Counted from the first letter of the stretch, positions 1-5,903 are shown. The stretch is DNA of 8,587 bases from Candidatus Bathyarchaeota archaeon RBG_13_52_12 (GCA_001774245.1 MEZF01000046.1:8586-17172); one strand, 5' to 3'. The notes: generated by a model not told the origin, from the sequence alone. Translations and numbers: made by a program.

Positions 1-338
1 TACGTCATCTTATTGAAGATGAAGCTGGGTCCCCCAAGGCAGTTGGGCTGCTGCCCTGTTTCAACAGCGCCTCTATCCATCAAGTCGATCGTTCGAGATA
101 CCTTCGAAGAGAGTATACCCAGCCTCCTCATCTGGTTCTTGACCGCTTTCTTCAGTTCCTCGAGTTCTGCTGGCGAAGCACCGTACCTCTTCCTTATCTC
201 GCTGAAGTAGCCATGACACTCGTCCATATTGTGTGGGATGCGCCCCCAGAGACGTGTAGCGTAATCGCTACCTGGCTCGTTCTCCACATATTTCTGGTAA
301 AGCATATGTACGGGAGGGCCATCTGTCAACAATCTCAC
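1..338 (-). CDS. Unrecognised protein, N-terminal part (cut by window edge)
   Basis: An open minus-strand frame of 112 codons runs from a GTG at 338-336 to the left edge; the C-terminus is outside the window. The GTG overlaps the stop of the PIG-L-like gene as GTGA, a 4-nt overlap typical of translational coupling, so the two genes probably form an operon. TTG codons at 332 and 329 and an ATG codon (residue 12) are alternative starts. The protein is soluble-looking, with no signal peptide or membrane segment. Residues about 56-86 are rich in E, K, R and L and are likely helical (EELKKAVKNQMRRLGIL). A Gly/Pro-rich stretch, CLGGPSFIF, follows at about 100-108. I do not recognise the family. Coupling to a deacetylase suggests sugar or small-thiol metabolism, but that is inference only. 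The plus-strand frame over 13-210 is a shadow of it. Confidence 0.6.
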   Translation of the reverse strand, partial: MRLLTDGPPVHMLYQKYVENEPGSDYATRLWGRIPHNMDECHGYFSEIRKRYGASPAELEELKKAVKNQMRRLGILSSKVSRTIDLMDRGAVETGQQPNCLGGPSFIFNKMT

Positions 339-988
339 CTCAGCAGGTTTCTCGTTGATTTCATTACATAGAATGGGCCGTTTTTAGCAAGCGATTCCTC
401 TGAGAAGAATTCTGCGAATTGGCAGTTACCTTGCGCTCCTCTTAACTCAGCCTTTTTATCGTTGAACCTTTGGTAGTAGCCCCACGGAAACTTAGCTAGT
501 TGGGAATCGTATGCAGCGATAGCTGCTCTTTTCCTATCCATTGTATCCGAGACATCAACGAGGATTTGAGGGCTCGGGATCAATGTGTTTATCTCCATAA
601 GCAGAAGACGTTCAACGAGCCAAGGTTTAGGGTACGTCGTCGTGTGTGCAGCCCATTCGATCGCCTCTTTTACTACATCATATGATGCCCTGTGATCGGT
701 GTGGTAGTCGAAAGGCAGATGAGTAATGATTATTCTCGGTCTCTCCGCTACGATAACGTCAGTTACCCGTTGTACGAGCTCCTTCGAGTGGAAAACGTTG
801 TCCTCATCAAACACTTTAGGGTCCGATACTCCTAATATGTTGCAAGCTCTTCTCAGTTCATACATCCGGTTCCTCGGGTTACACGTAAGGCAGAGGACTT
901 TTGATTCTCTCGCATGTAATGCCAAAGTCCCGCCACAGCCAAACGTTTCATCGTCAGGGTGGGAAACGACGGTAAGAATTCCGTCCAT
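335..988 (-). CDS. PIG-L/LmbE family N-acetylglucosaminyl deacetylase-like hydrolase
   Basis: A 217-residue protein (ATG at 988; a TTG three codons upstream at 997 would give 220). The family removes acetyl groups from N-acetylglucosamine-type conjugates using zinc, as in GPI, mycothiol or bacillithiol synthesis and antibiotic sugars. Near the N-terminus, after a beta strand, lies the diagnostic HPDDE motif (residues about 10-14: zinc ligands His and Asp plus the catalytic Asp). The conserved RxxE-x-RRACxxLGV helix follows at about 51-63, and HTDH at about 96-99 supplies the further His ligand. Length is normal for the family and there is no signal peptide, so it is cytosolic. A TATA-like box at 1017-1023 predicts a start of transcription near 994, so ATG 988 would have almost no leader. 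It precedes and overlaps the partial gene at the left edge. The substrate cannot be told from sequence. Confidence 0.88.
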   Translation of the reverse strand: MDGILTVVSHPDDETFGCGGTLALHARESKVLCLTCNPRNRMYELRRACNILGVSDPKVFDEDNVFHSKELVQRVTDVIVAERPRIIITHLPFDYHTDHRASYDVVKEAIEWAAHTTTYPKPWLVERLLLMEINTLIPSPQILVDVSDTMDRKRAAIAAYDSQLAKFPWGYYQRFNDKKAELRGAQGNCQFAEFFSEESLAKNGPFYVMKSTRNLLR

Positions 989-1016
989 TGGATTCAAACG
1001 ATTAGAGAAACCAAGG

Positions 1017-1023
1017 AATAAAA
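1017..1023 (-). promoter_or_regulatory. TATA-like box for the PIG-L-like gene
   Basis: On the minus strand this reads TTTTATT, preceded by CC and followed by CC. An archaeal TATA box is centred about 26 nt upstream of the transcription start, which would place the start near 994, between the TTG (997) and ATG (988) candidates. This argues for ATG 988 and a nearly leaderless mRNA. Confidence 0.45.
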
Positions 1024-1036
1024 GGGGTTCTCCCCT
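1023..1036. repeat. Short inverted repeat beside the PIG-L TATA box
   Basis: AGGGG and CCCCT arms (5 bp each) are separated by TTCT. The repeat abuts the predicted TATA box, over the position of the BRE on the minus strand. A regulator bound here could block TFB/TBP. It is short enough to be chance. Confidence 0.3.
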
Positions 1037-1099
1037 CGTTTGGGCTAGTTGAAAGCATTAATGTTTTGAATTGTCTACACGAAAATGATTTCTCGAGGA

Positions 1100-1120
1100 G
1101 TGGACAAATTATGGGTCCAC
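1100..1120. promoter_or_regulatory. Inverted repeat upstream of the M23-like gene, possible operator
   Basis: Perfect 6-bp arms, GTGGAC (1100-1105) and GTCCAC (1115-1120), flank the AT-rich spacer AAATTATGG. The spacer is TATA-like and lies roughly 20-25 nt before the ATG at 1131, so the arms could bracket the TATA box. As RNA it could instead form a small hairpin. A GGAG (1097-1100) sits about 10 nt before an out-of-frame ATG at 1111. Confidence 0.3.
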
Positions 1121-1130
1121 ATTGGGTTCG

Positions 1131-2003
1131 ATGGTGCCTGTTGCTTCCTCAGGTGGCGTGATAATCCACTGCCCGGACGATGGAAGATACGCATTCTATA
1201 ACAGTCCATACCCGGCACACCGCCTTATGACCGGGGTCGATATATACCCTAATTCACAACTCATAGGCTCCACGCCGTCGCCAATTGATGGAGAAATTAT
1301 AAAAGTTAGACACATCAAGTCCCCCCCTGGACGAGGCTTCAAAGCGCCCGAACACGACACTCTGACCATAGTTAGAAGCACAGAAAACAGTGATAAAGTC
1401 GTCAAGGTCCTCCACGTCGATACCGTACTAAAAGAGGGTGAATCGATTGCTGTTGGACAGAGCCTTGGACCCCTCATTCGCTCAGGGTATTTCGGTTACC
1501 ATACACCACTCCACGTCCATGTAGAGGTACGACCTCAAAATGACCCATTACGTGTCCGGGGAGGCTACACGATCGACAGCCTTCTCGATCTGAAGGACCT
1601 TAAGGTGACTGAAGAAATCGTTGGAATCGTTACCACATCTCAAAAGGGATATGCATTAATCAAGTTAAATAGGAGGTCCGTGGTGGTAGCCGATGTCGGT
1701 GGTGTGCCGGGTATACTCGATGGCGGTATGCCAATCTATGGCTGGTTCGGGGCGCACGCAGAAAATCCAATAAAAAACAGACCAGTAAAGCTCCTCGGGA
1801 AAACGATCGGCAACATAATTAACGTGTTACCTAGAACCTGTGTCGCAGAATGCACTAACTTCAGGATGAAACTCGGAGTCGTTCCAGTTGATGCCTTCTT
1901 CATGCTACTTCCCAACGGAGAAAATTCGATGGCTGTGGTCTCGAGGAGACGTAGTGAACTCAAACTAGATACTAATGCTGAGATCTCCTTGATAGTAGAG
2001 TAG
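1131..2003 (+). CDS. M23/LytM-fold (duplicated hybrid motif) protein with altered metal site
   Basis: A 290-residue protein from ATG 1131 (TTG 1122 would add three residues). Residues about 45-135 follow the M23 peptidase pattern: SPIDGEIIKV, a LHVDTVLKEGESIAVGQ segment matching the usual HxxxxxVxxGxxVxxGQ, and HVHVEVR near 128-134, equal to the HxHxEV catalytic motif. The other ligand pair is normally HxxxD (HxGxD). Here it reads MTGVD, with Met at residue 33 in the His place and Asp at 37; a His lies three residues earlier at 30. Residues about 157-290 form an unrecognised, probably beta-rich domain. There is no signal peptide or membrane segment, so it should be cytosolic, and archaea generally lack the murein that M23 enzymes cut. 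It may be a non-peptidase or inactive homologue. It is divergent from the PIG-L gene. Confidence 0.65.
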   Translation: MVPVASSGGVIIHCPDDGRYAFYNSPYPAHRLMTGVDIYPNSQLIGSTPSPIDGEIIKVRHIKSPPGRGFKAPEHDTLTIVRSTENSDKVVKVLHVDTVLKEGESIAVGQSLGPLIRSGYFGYHTPLHVHVEVRPQNDPLRVRGGYTIDSLLDLKDLKVTEEIVGIVTTSQKGYALIKLNRRSVVVADVGGVPGILDGGMPIYGWFGAHAENPIKNRPVKLLGKTIGNIINVLPRTCVAECTNFRMKLGVVPVDAFFMLLPNGENSMAVVSRRRSELKLDTNAEISLIVE

Positions 2004-2020
2004 AACAGCTATCTTCCAAT

Positions 2021-2029
2021 AGATATAAG
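2021..2029 (+). promoter_or_regulatory. TATA-like box for pfdB
   Basis: AGATATAAG lies in the 58-nt gap after the M23-like gene. Its centre near 2026 predicts transcription from about 2052, leaving a leader of roughly 10 nt before ATG 2062. No convincing Shine-Dalgarno sequence lies next to the ATG. Confidence 0.5.
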
Positions 2030-2061
2030 GGTAGGGACGCAACCTACACAGACGAATCTAG

Positions 2062-2427
2062 ATGTCAGACATTAGTCAACTACCACCCAACGTCCAGGAA
2101 AGGATTGCCCGTCTACAACAACTCCAAAACACCATGCAACAGTTACTCGCCCAGAAGCAGAGGCTCGATGCTGAGAAGGACGAGACAGAGAGGGCACTGA
2201 AAACCCTCGAGGAAACCCCTGAAGGCGCCAAAATTTACAAGTCCGTCGGTGCAGTGCTCGTCGAAAAAGAAAAAGGGACAGTCGTAAAAGAGCTAACAGA
2301 GCGGAAGGACTTCCTTGAAATGAGGGAGAAGGTCCTAGAAAAGCAGGAAGAGAAAACAAAAGAAAAGCTTCAGGGCTTACAGGATACATTACAGAAGGAG
2401 CTAGGACTCCCTCAGCAGAAGAATTAG
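2062..2427 (+). CDS. pfdB: Prefoldin beta subunit
   Basis: A 121-residue protein, the usual length for the archaeal subunit. Prefoldin is a cytosolic alpha2-beta4 hexamer that captures unfolded polypeptides on coiled-coil tentacles and hands them to the group II chaperonin. The N-terminal helix (about 10-50, rich in Q, L, E and K) and C-terminal helix (about 72-112) form the coiled coil. Between them the beta-hairpin segment KIYKSVGAVLVEKEKGTVVKEL (split by the strand turn near residues 58-79) is the family signature; the preceding TLEETPEGAKIY is also typical. The start is ATG with MSDISQLPPNVQERIARLQQ, matching where archaeal homologues usually begin. The TAG stop shares bases 2425-2426 with the TAA stop of the opposite-strand PAC2 gene. 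Its alpha partner is not in the window. Confidence 0.96.
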   Translation: MSDISQLPPNVQERIARLQQLQNTMQQLLAQKQRLDAEKDETERALKTLEETPEGAKIYKSVGAVLVEKEKGTVVKELTERKDFLEMREKVLEKQEEKTKEKLQGLQDTLQKELGLPQQKN

Positions 2428-3122
2428 TCCTTCTTGAATATCTTTCCAAACATACTCGTTTTCTCAGTTGTCCTCTGCGATTGATCTGCCCCTCTCAAGG
2501 GGGAAGGATCTACTCCCAATTTGAACATCTTGTTTAGTATATCGATAGCATCAGCTGAACCTGTGTAGTCGATGCTCGTAAGCTTATTCGTAGGCACGAA
2601 AAAGCAAGCAAATGGGAAGCCTTCTTCTAAACACTGGTCCATGATACACGAGTTAACTCCTGACAGGGCCCCCTCCTTGACAGAGGGGTAACCCCTCTTC
2701 ATGAGATCGATCTTGTTTGAGTATACCAACGCTCTGATCTCTGAGGACAAATTGCTAAAAGGTAGACCCTCGATTGAGTAGATCTCCTTCGCGCCTTTTG
2801 ATTTCAACCACTCTAAAAGCTCCATCGCAATAGGTCTACAGCTCTCACTAGGGATGAGACTCTCTGTCACAACGAGCATAATCTTCTCGTTTTCGTCTAG
2901 GTGTATCCTAAATGACTGTATCGGGTTTCCGTTCATAATCAGAGTCATTGGAGGTAGGAGGTTTGACTTCAGATAAGCGATTTGTTTTAATCCTTTAGCT
3001 CTTATTGCGTACATGGTCGCGGTGTTCCCAATGAACCCAGCACCAGCAAACCCTAAAACGACCTTGTAATCCCCATTTTTGATTGGGGATGTCTCGATTA
3101 TCTTAACCGCTTTCAATGACAT
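2424..3122 (-). CDS. PAC2 family protein (proteasome assembly chaperone-like)
   Basis: A 232-residue protein matching the PAC2 family. Eukaryotic PAC1-PAC2 helps assemble the proteasome alpha ring, and archaeal relatives (PbaA/PbaB type) have been linked to proteasome assembly or act as oligomeric scaffolds. Visible hallmarks are a glycine-rich loop after the first strand (VVLGFAGAGFIGNTA, about 21-35), a strand-loop segment IMLVVTESLIPSE (about 81-93), and the KEGALSGVNSCIM loop (about 149-161) in the place of the conserved G-x-x-G segment. The tail after about 206 is charged and probably disordered; it ends KIFKKD and lacks the HbYX proteasome-binding motif. ATG 3122 is about where transcription is predicted to begin from the TATA box at 3146-3153, so the mRNA is probably leaderless. 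It converges on pfdB with interlocked stop codons. Its exact partner is unknown. Confidence 0.85.
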   Translation of the reverse strand: MSLKAVKIIETSPIKNGDYKVVLGFAGAGFIGNTATMYAIRAKGLKQIAYLKSNLLPPMTLIMNGNPIQSFRIHLDENEKIMLVVTESLIPSESCRPIAMELLEWLKSKGAKEIYSIEGLPFSNLSSEIRALVYSNKIDLMKRGYPSVKEGALSGVNSCIMDQCLEEGFPFACFFVPTNKLTSIDYTGSADAIDILNKMFKLGVDPSPLRGADQSQRTTEKTSMFGKIFKKD

Positions 3123-3145
3123 TACTCAGTGATACGTTGTTGAGG

Positions 3146-3153
3146 ATATAAAA
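3146..3153 (-). promoter_or_regulatory. TATA box for the PAC2 gene
   Basis: The minus strand reads TTTTATAT, a strong archaeal TATA match. Its centre near 3150 places the transcription start at about 3123, next to ATG 3122, which predicts a leaderless transcript. Confidence 0.6.
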
Positions 3154-3204
3154 TGCCCCACGTTATACCTTGTAAATATCATCAAGAGTTAAAGTAAAAA
3201 ACCG

Positions 3205-3223
3205 CTTTAATACTATGAGTATT
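3205..3223 (+). promoter_or_regulatory. Promoter of the DHH gene with overlapping palindrome
   Basis: A TATA-like CTTTAATA at 3205-3212 predicts transcription from about 3234, some 13 nt before the TTG start. Overlapping and following it, 3209-3223 is a palindrome: AATACT, spacer ATG, AGTATT. A regulator on this dyad would sit between the TATA box and the start of transcription, a classic repressor position in archaea. AT-rich palindromes also occur by chance. Confidence 0.4.
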
Positions 3224-3246
3224 TTAATCTTAAAGGATGGAGAGAC

Positions 3247-4236
3247 TTGGACGTCGATTCAATTAAGGGATATCTTAGGGGGAAGGTATCTATCATCTGT
3301 CACCATAACGCTGACCCAGATGCCATCTGCGCAGCCTATTCTCTGGAAAAACTCATACATGAGTTAGACCCAAGGGCAGTCACTGAGATACTCTACCCCG
3401 ATAGCGCCAGCCAACTATCCGATCGGATAATTAATCACTTCAACATCGAGGCATCCACTCACCCTAGAATCGTTGACGCTGACACAGTAATCGTTGTAGA
3501 TACAGGGAGTCTTATGCAACTGGAGATACTCCAATCGCTACTACATAGAGACTCTGCAAAGATATTCATTGATCACCACAGCTTTGACCCTGAGATCGAT
3601 AAACTCGCAACACTTTACATCCTCGATGAGACGGCCGTTGCAAGCTGCGAAATAATATACGATATCTGGCAGATGATGAAAATCGAGCCACCAAAGGAGG
3701 TCGCAGAAGTGCTTCTCCTAGGCATCGCATTCGACTCCAAGCACTTCTCCATAGGAACTTCCAAGACTTTCCGAATCGTTGCTAACTTACTCGAATTAGG
3801 CGCTACACTCAGTGGGATACGTGAAATCCTGCAAAGCACGATGGACGTTTCCGAGAGAGTGGCTAGACTCAAGAGCGCCCAGAGGATGATACTCTACAGG
3901 GTGGATCCATGGATCATTATCACTTCCAACCTAGGCTCGTTTCAACCCTCCGCTGCCCGCGGTATATTGAATCTCGGCGCTGACGTGGTGATAATAGCTG
4001 GGAACGAGAAGGAAGAGCTCAAGGCGAGCCTCAGGTCGACAGAGGAGTTCCATCAGAAGACTGGCATCCACCTAGGCGACCACTTAACCAAGCCTCTCTC
4101 TGAACATTATAAGGGAGCCGGAGGAGGCCACCCGACGGCTGCGGGGATAAATGGCTACGGCGATGCTGATGCGTTACTGATGGAGGCCGCGGATATCTTG
4201 AAGAAAATATTAGCGCAGTCTAAACGGGTATTATAG
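3247..4236 (+). CDS. DHH-DHHA1 family phosphoesterase (NrnA/RecJ-like)
   Basis: A 329-residue cytosolic protein with a complete DHH phosphoesterase core and C-terminal DHHA1 domain. Manganese-binding motifs are all visible: HNADPDA (20-26), VVDTG (83-87), DHH (109-111) and AFDS (161-164, Asp 163). The DHHA1 substrate loop GAGGGHPTAAG lies at about 290-300. Relatives of this size without extra domains include nanoRNase/pAp phosphatase NrnA, which degrades short oligonucleotides and 3',5'-bisphosphate adenosine, as well as RecJ-like exonucleases and cyclic-dinucleotide phosphodiesterases; the substrate here cannot be fixed. The start is TTG 3247, with purine-rich GGATGGAG just upstream; an ATG at 3237 is out of frame and closes after nine codons. 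DHH proteins are, from memory, often encoded near prefoldin beta in archaea, which fits the neighbourhood. It is divergent from the PAC2 gene. Confidence 0.9.
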   Translation: MDVDSIKGYLRGKVSIICHHNADPDAICAAYSLEKLIHELDPRAVTEILYPDSASQLSDRIINHFNIEASTHPRIVDADTVIVVDTGSLMQLEILQSLLHRDSAKIFIDHHSFDPEIDKLATLYILDETAVASCEIIYDIWQMMKIEPPKEVAEVLLLGIAFDSKHFSIGTSKTFRIVANLLELGATLSGIREILQSTMDVSERVARLKSAQRMILYRVDPWIIITSNLGSFQPSAARGILNLGADVVIIAGNEKEELKASLRSTEEFHQKTGIHLGDHLTKPLSEHYKGAGGGHPTAAGINGYGDADALLMEAADILKKILAQSKRVL

Positions 4237-4238
4237 CG

Positions 4239-4254
4239 TGTGCGTTCTAGCACA
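4239..4254 (+). terminator. Weak hairpin after the DHH gene
   Basis: TGTGC and GCACA (5 bp) enclose the 6-nt loop GTTCTA just past the stop codon. No run of T follows on this strand, so a terminator role is doubtful; it may only define or protect the 3' end. Confidence 0.2.
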
Positions 4255-4303
4255 ATAAACGCGAACCGGAATTAAAACGAGTTTAGTACTTACCCAGCAC
4301 GCT

Positions 4304-4624
4304 TTATGAAGGAGAGTGTTTAGACCACTTGTCATAACGCTTTCGGATTACTTCCCAAATTTTTTCGGTTTCTTCTTTGGAGTGTACCTTGTAGAATCCA
4401 ATGGAATGTTCCCAGGCCTTTGTCTTTGGGTCAACTTTGTTGATCTTGAAATATACTTGTATTCCTAGTTATCTCAAATCCGCTAGGATCTCGTTTTCTT
4501 GTTGTTTTACGTCTCCTGGAAGTGATTGTAACTCAGCATCAGATAGACATTCTTGTATTATAAATGGACAAGATTTTGAATACTCAGTCTTCGTTACGTG
4601 CGCGCTAAACTTAGTTACATGACT
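4304..4624 (-). pseudogene. Degenerate coding relic, family unrecognised
   Basis: This occupies most of the 490-nt gap between intact genes. One minus-strand frame reads protein-like for about 105 codons: FSAHVTKTEYSKSCPFIIQ, then LADLR, an in-frame TAA at 4471-4469, then LGIQVYFKINKVDPKTKAW, EHSIGFYKVHSKEETEKIW and EVIRKRYDKWSKHSPS before a TAA at 4306-4304. The amphipathic, charged C-terminal half looks like genuine coding sequence. The frame has no ATG, GTG or usable TTG near its beginning and is closed upstream by TAG at 4627-4625. A neighbouring frame opens at TTG 4644 (MNVSLIRV) and would join it after a one-base shift near 4620, so at least one frameshift plus one nonsense change is implied. 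The single TAA could have come from AAA (Lys). Small overlapping plus-strand frames here look like shadows. Family and function are unknown. Confidence 0.5.
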
Positions 4625-4670
4625 CTAATAAGACTAACATTCAACCCCAATTGATTGAATGAATCAAGAG

Positions 4671-4677
4671 AAAAAAA
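4671..4677 (-). terminator. Poly-T terminator after the decarboxylase gene
   Basis: The minus strand has a run of seven T (context TAATTTTTTTCTC) about 50 nt past the stop of the decarboxylase gene. Oligo-T tracts alone suffice for termination by archaeal RNA polymerase. It also lies just upstream of the coding relic and would insulate it. Confidence 0.5.
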
Positions 4678-4726
4678 TTACTTTCCGCGCGCGCATTTAG
4701 TTCCGTGCGGCTTCGTTTTATGAAAT

Positions 4727-5692
4727 TCAAAATAAGTGTTCATTGGTAATAGATGGGCGTTCACCAACCTTACTGACAATTACTTTGGAAAAACCTAAAG
4801 AAGCTATTCTTCTAGAAACTTCCTTGACATGTCTTGAGACGGTGTTTACGAAAACAGAGGGACCTGTATCCATAGAGTACCATGCAGAAACGCCTTCAGC
4901 CCGCATCCTAAGTACCTCCTTCAGTATCCGAACGGTGTCCGGCTCCCAAAGAACTATATGAGACTTACCAGTCATCGTGATGGCGTGAAGATTCAGTGTG
5001 TCCTCCTCTGCAAGTCTACCTATTGTCCCAACATCTTTACACGCTATTGCAGTCCTCATCGATGCTAGCATTTCATCAATATGATCTAGCCTAGCCCTGA
5101 ATAGGGGGGAGCTTAGAACCTCGATGTGGGCCTCATCTGTCTTCACATCGGAGGCTATTGGTATCACGACCTGCATGAAATCCATCGAATCCGGACCCGC
5201 CAACTGCTCTGCATAGGACCTGTTATCTCTATCTGCATACCAAATCGAAAATCCGCCTGCTAGGCTCCTCGTAGCTGAACCTGCCCCTAACCTAACAATC
5301 TCTGAGAGGGAAACGTCATCGATATCGAGCTTTAGGGCATTACGTGATGCAAATCCAAGCGCCGCGAAACCTGAGGCCGAGAAGCCGAGACCTTTACCGT
5401 CTAACAGATTATTTTTAGACACGATCTTGAAATGATCGTTGTTATACGCCATATAAGTGAGCCTTCTAACAATTGCCATGATTCTTTCAAGATCTGCACC
5501 TGTTGCTCTCTGATCGTTGATTATGACTACGTCCTCTGAGAGATTCTTATCAAAGCGGACTGTGGTGATGGTTTCTAGCGCTTCTGAACAAACTGAAATG
5601 CTATCGTGAAAGGGAATCCTTAGAGCAGGGTCTTTTAAGCCATGGTACTTTATTAATCCCTGAATAGGGTGAGCGATGGCCGTTACCTTCAA
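4727..5692 (-). CDS. mvaD: Diphosphomevalonate/phosphomevalonate decarboxylase-family GHMP enzyme
   Basis: A 321-residue cytosolic protein of the mevalonate decarboxylase branch of the GHMP kinases. The classical reaction is ATP-dependent decarboxylation of mevalonate diphosphate to isopentenyl diphosphate, feeding archaeal lipid synthesis. The fold is shown by IKYHGLKDPALRIP (14-27; classical enzymes have IKYWGK), the phosphate loop GLGFSASGFAA (101-111), RLGAGSATRSLAGGFSIW (134-151) and MDTGPSVF (274-281). The proposed catalytic triad is intact: Lys15, Arg142 and Asp275. This favours a decarboxylase over the Thermoplasma-type mevalonate 3-kinase. Trp of YWGK is His, so substrate choice (mevalonate phosphate or diphosphate) is open. 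The start is TTG 5692; no ATG lies nearby, and the TATA-like box at 5714-5721 predicts transcription from about 5692, hence leaderless. No other mevalonate gene is in the window. Confidence 0.83.
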   Translation of the reverse strand: MKVTAIAHPIQGLIKYHGLKDPALRIPFHDSISVCSEALETITTVRFDKNLSEDVVIINDQRATGADLERIMAIVRRLTYMAYNNDHFKIVSKNNLLDGKGLGFSASGFAALGFASRNALKLDIDDVSLSEIVRLGAGSATRSLAGGFSIWYADRDNRSYAEQLAGPDSMDFMQVVIPIASDVKTDEAHIEVLSSPLFRARLDHIDEMLASMRTAIACKDVGTIGRLAEEDTLNLHAITMTGKSHIVLWEPDTVRILKEVLRMRAEGVSAWYSMDTGPSVFVNTVSRHVKEVSRRIASLGFSKVIVSKVGERPSITNEHLF

Positions 5693-5713
5693 TTAAAGCC
5701 GCCTTTGTACACT

Positions 5714-5721
5714 GATTATAG
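5714..5721 (-). promoter_or_regulatory. TATA-like box for the decarboxylase gene
   Basis: The minus strand reads CTATAATC. The centre near 5718 predicts transcription at about 5692, exactly on the TTG start codon. Confidence 0.45.
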
Positions 5722-5785
5722 TTATCAACATTGAAGTTATATTAAATGGCTATATCCGATACTCGTGTGCGCTGAGAGGTCTTTT

Positions 5786-5821
5786 ATGATATTGAAAGAC
5801 TTCTCCTTCACCAAGCTCTAA
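5786..5821 (+). other. Short ORF upstream of ecfA with a good ribosome binding site
   Basis: GAGAGGT (5774-5780) lies 5 nt before an ATG opening an 11-codon frame, MILKDFSFTKL, ended by TAA. The spacing is the clearest Shine-Dalgarno arrangement in the window. The peptide resembles the first residues of many ABC ATPases (MIxLKDxSFxY), so it may be a truncated relic of an ecfA start, a leader peptide, or chance. It ends about 80 nt before the ecfA start and before the predicted ecfA promoter. Confidence 0.2.
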
Positions 5822-5854
5822 CTTATTTTGGATAATCTCCCTTAAGTGTAACTA

Positions 5855-5860
5855 TTATAT
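5855..5860 (+). promoter_or_regulatory. TATA box for the ecfA-ecfT operon
   Basis: TTATAT within ACTATTATATCTC. Its centre near 5857 predicts transcription from about 5884, leaving a leader of some 20 nt before TTG 5904. The predicted start falls at the centre of the dyad at 5865-5900. Confidence 0.5.
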
Positions 5861-5864
5861 CTCT

Positions 5865-5900
5865 GGCGCTCGACTAGAAAGAAGAAATCGGTCGGGCGCC
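5865..5900 (+). promoter_or_regulatory. Long dyad at the ecfA start, probable operator or leader hairpin
   Basis: GGCGCTCGAC (5865-5874) and GTCGGGCGCC (5891-5900) are inverted repeats matching at 9 of 10 positions; the tenth would be a G-U pair in RNA. The 16-nt spacer is purine-rich (TAGAAAGAAGAAATCG). The dyad is GC-rich against an AT-rich promoter, is centred on the predicted transcription start and ends 3 nt before the TTG start codon. A repressor dimer responding to the transported nutrient is the simplest reading. If transcription began farther upstream, the RNA could fold into a hairpin hiding the start codon. Confidence 0.5.
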
Positions 5901-5903
5901 TCC

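Noticed and set aside
13..210. Plus-strand 65-codon frame
   Set aside because: It lies opposite the minus-strand partial gene coupled to PIG-L, and its serine- and leucine-rich sequence looks like a reverse-strand shadow.
2072..2449. Minus-strand 125-codon frame over prefoldin
   Set aside because: Antisense shadow of the clear prefoldin beta gene; low-complexity Ser/Leu/Arg composition.
4401..4622. Plus-strand 73-codon frame in the large gap
   Set aside because: Cys- and Ser-rich with no recognisable motif, and opposite the more protein-like minus-strand relic.
4469..4627. Read-through or pyrrolysine reading of the stops in the relic
   Set aside because: The internal stop is TAA, not TAG. 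The upstream TAG codons come before any start, and nothing suggests a methylamine methyltransferase. Decay is simpler.
5693..5903. Riboswitch before ecfA (for example thiamin or cobalamin type)
   Set aside because: No known conserved core was seen, and the promoter predicts a leader of only about 20 nt, too short for an aptamer.
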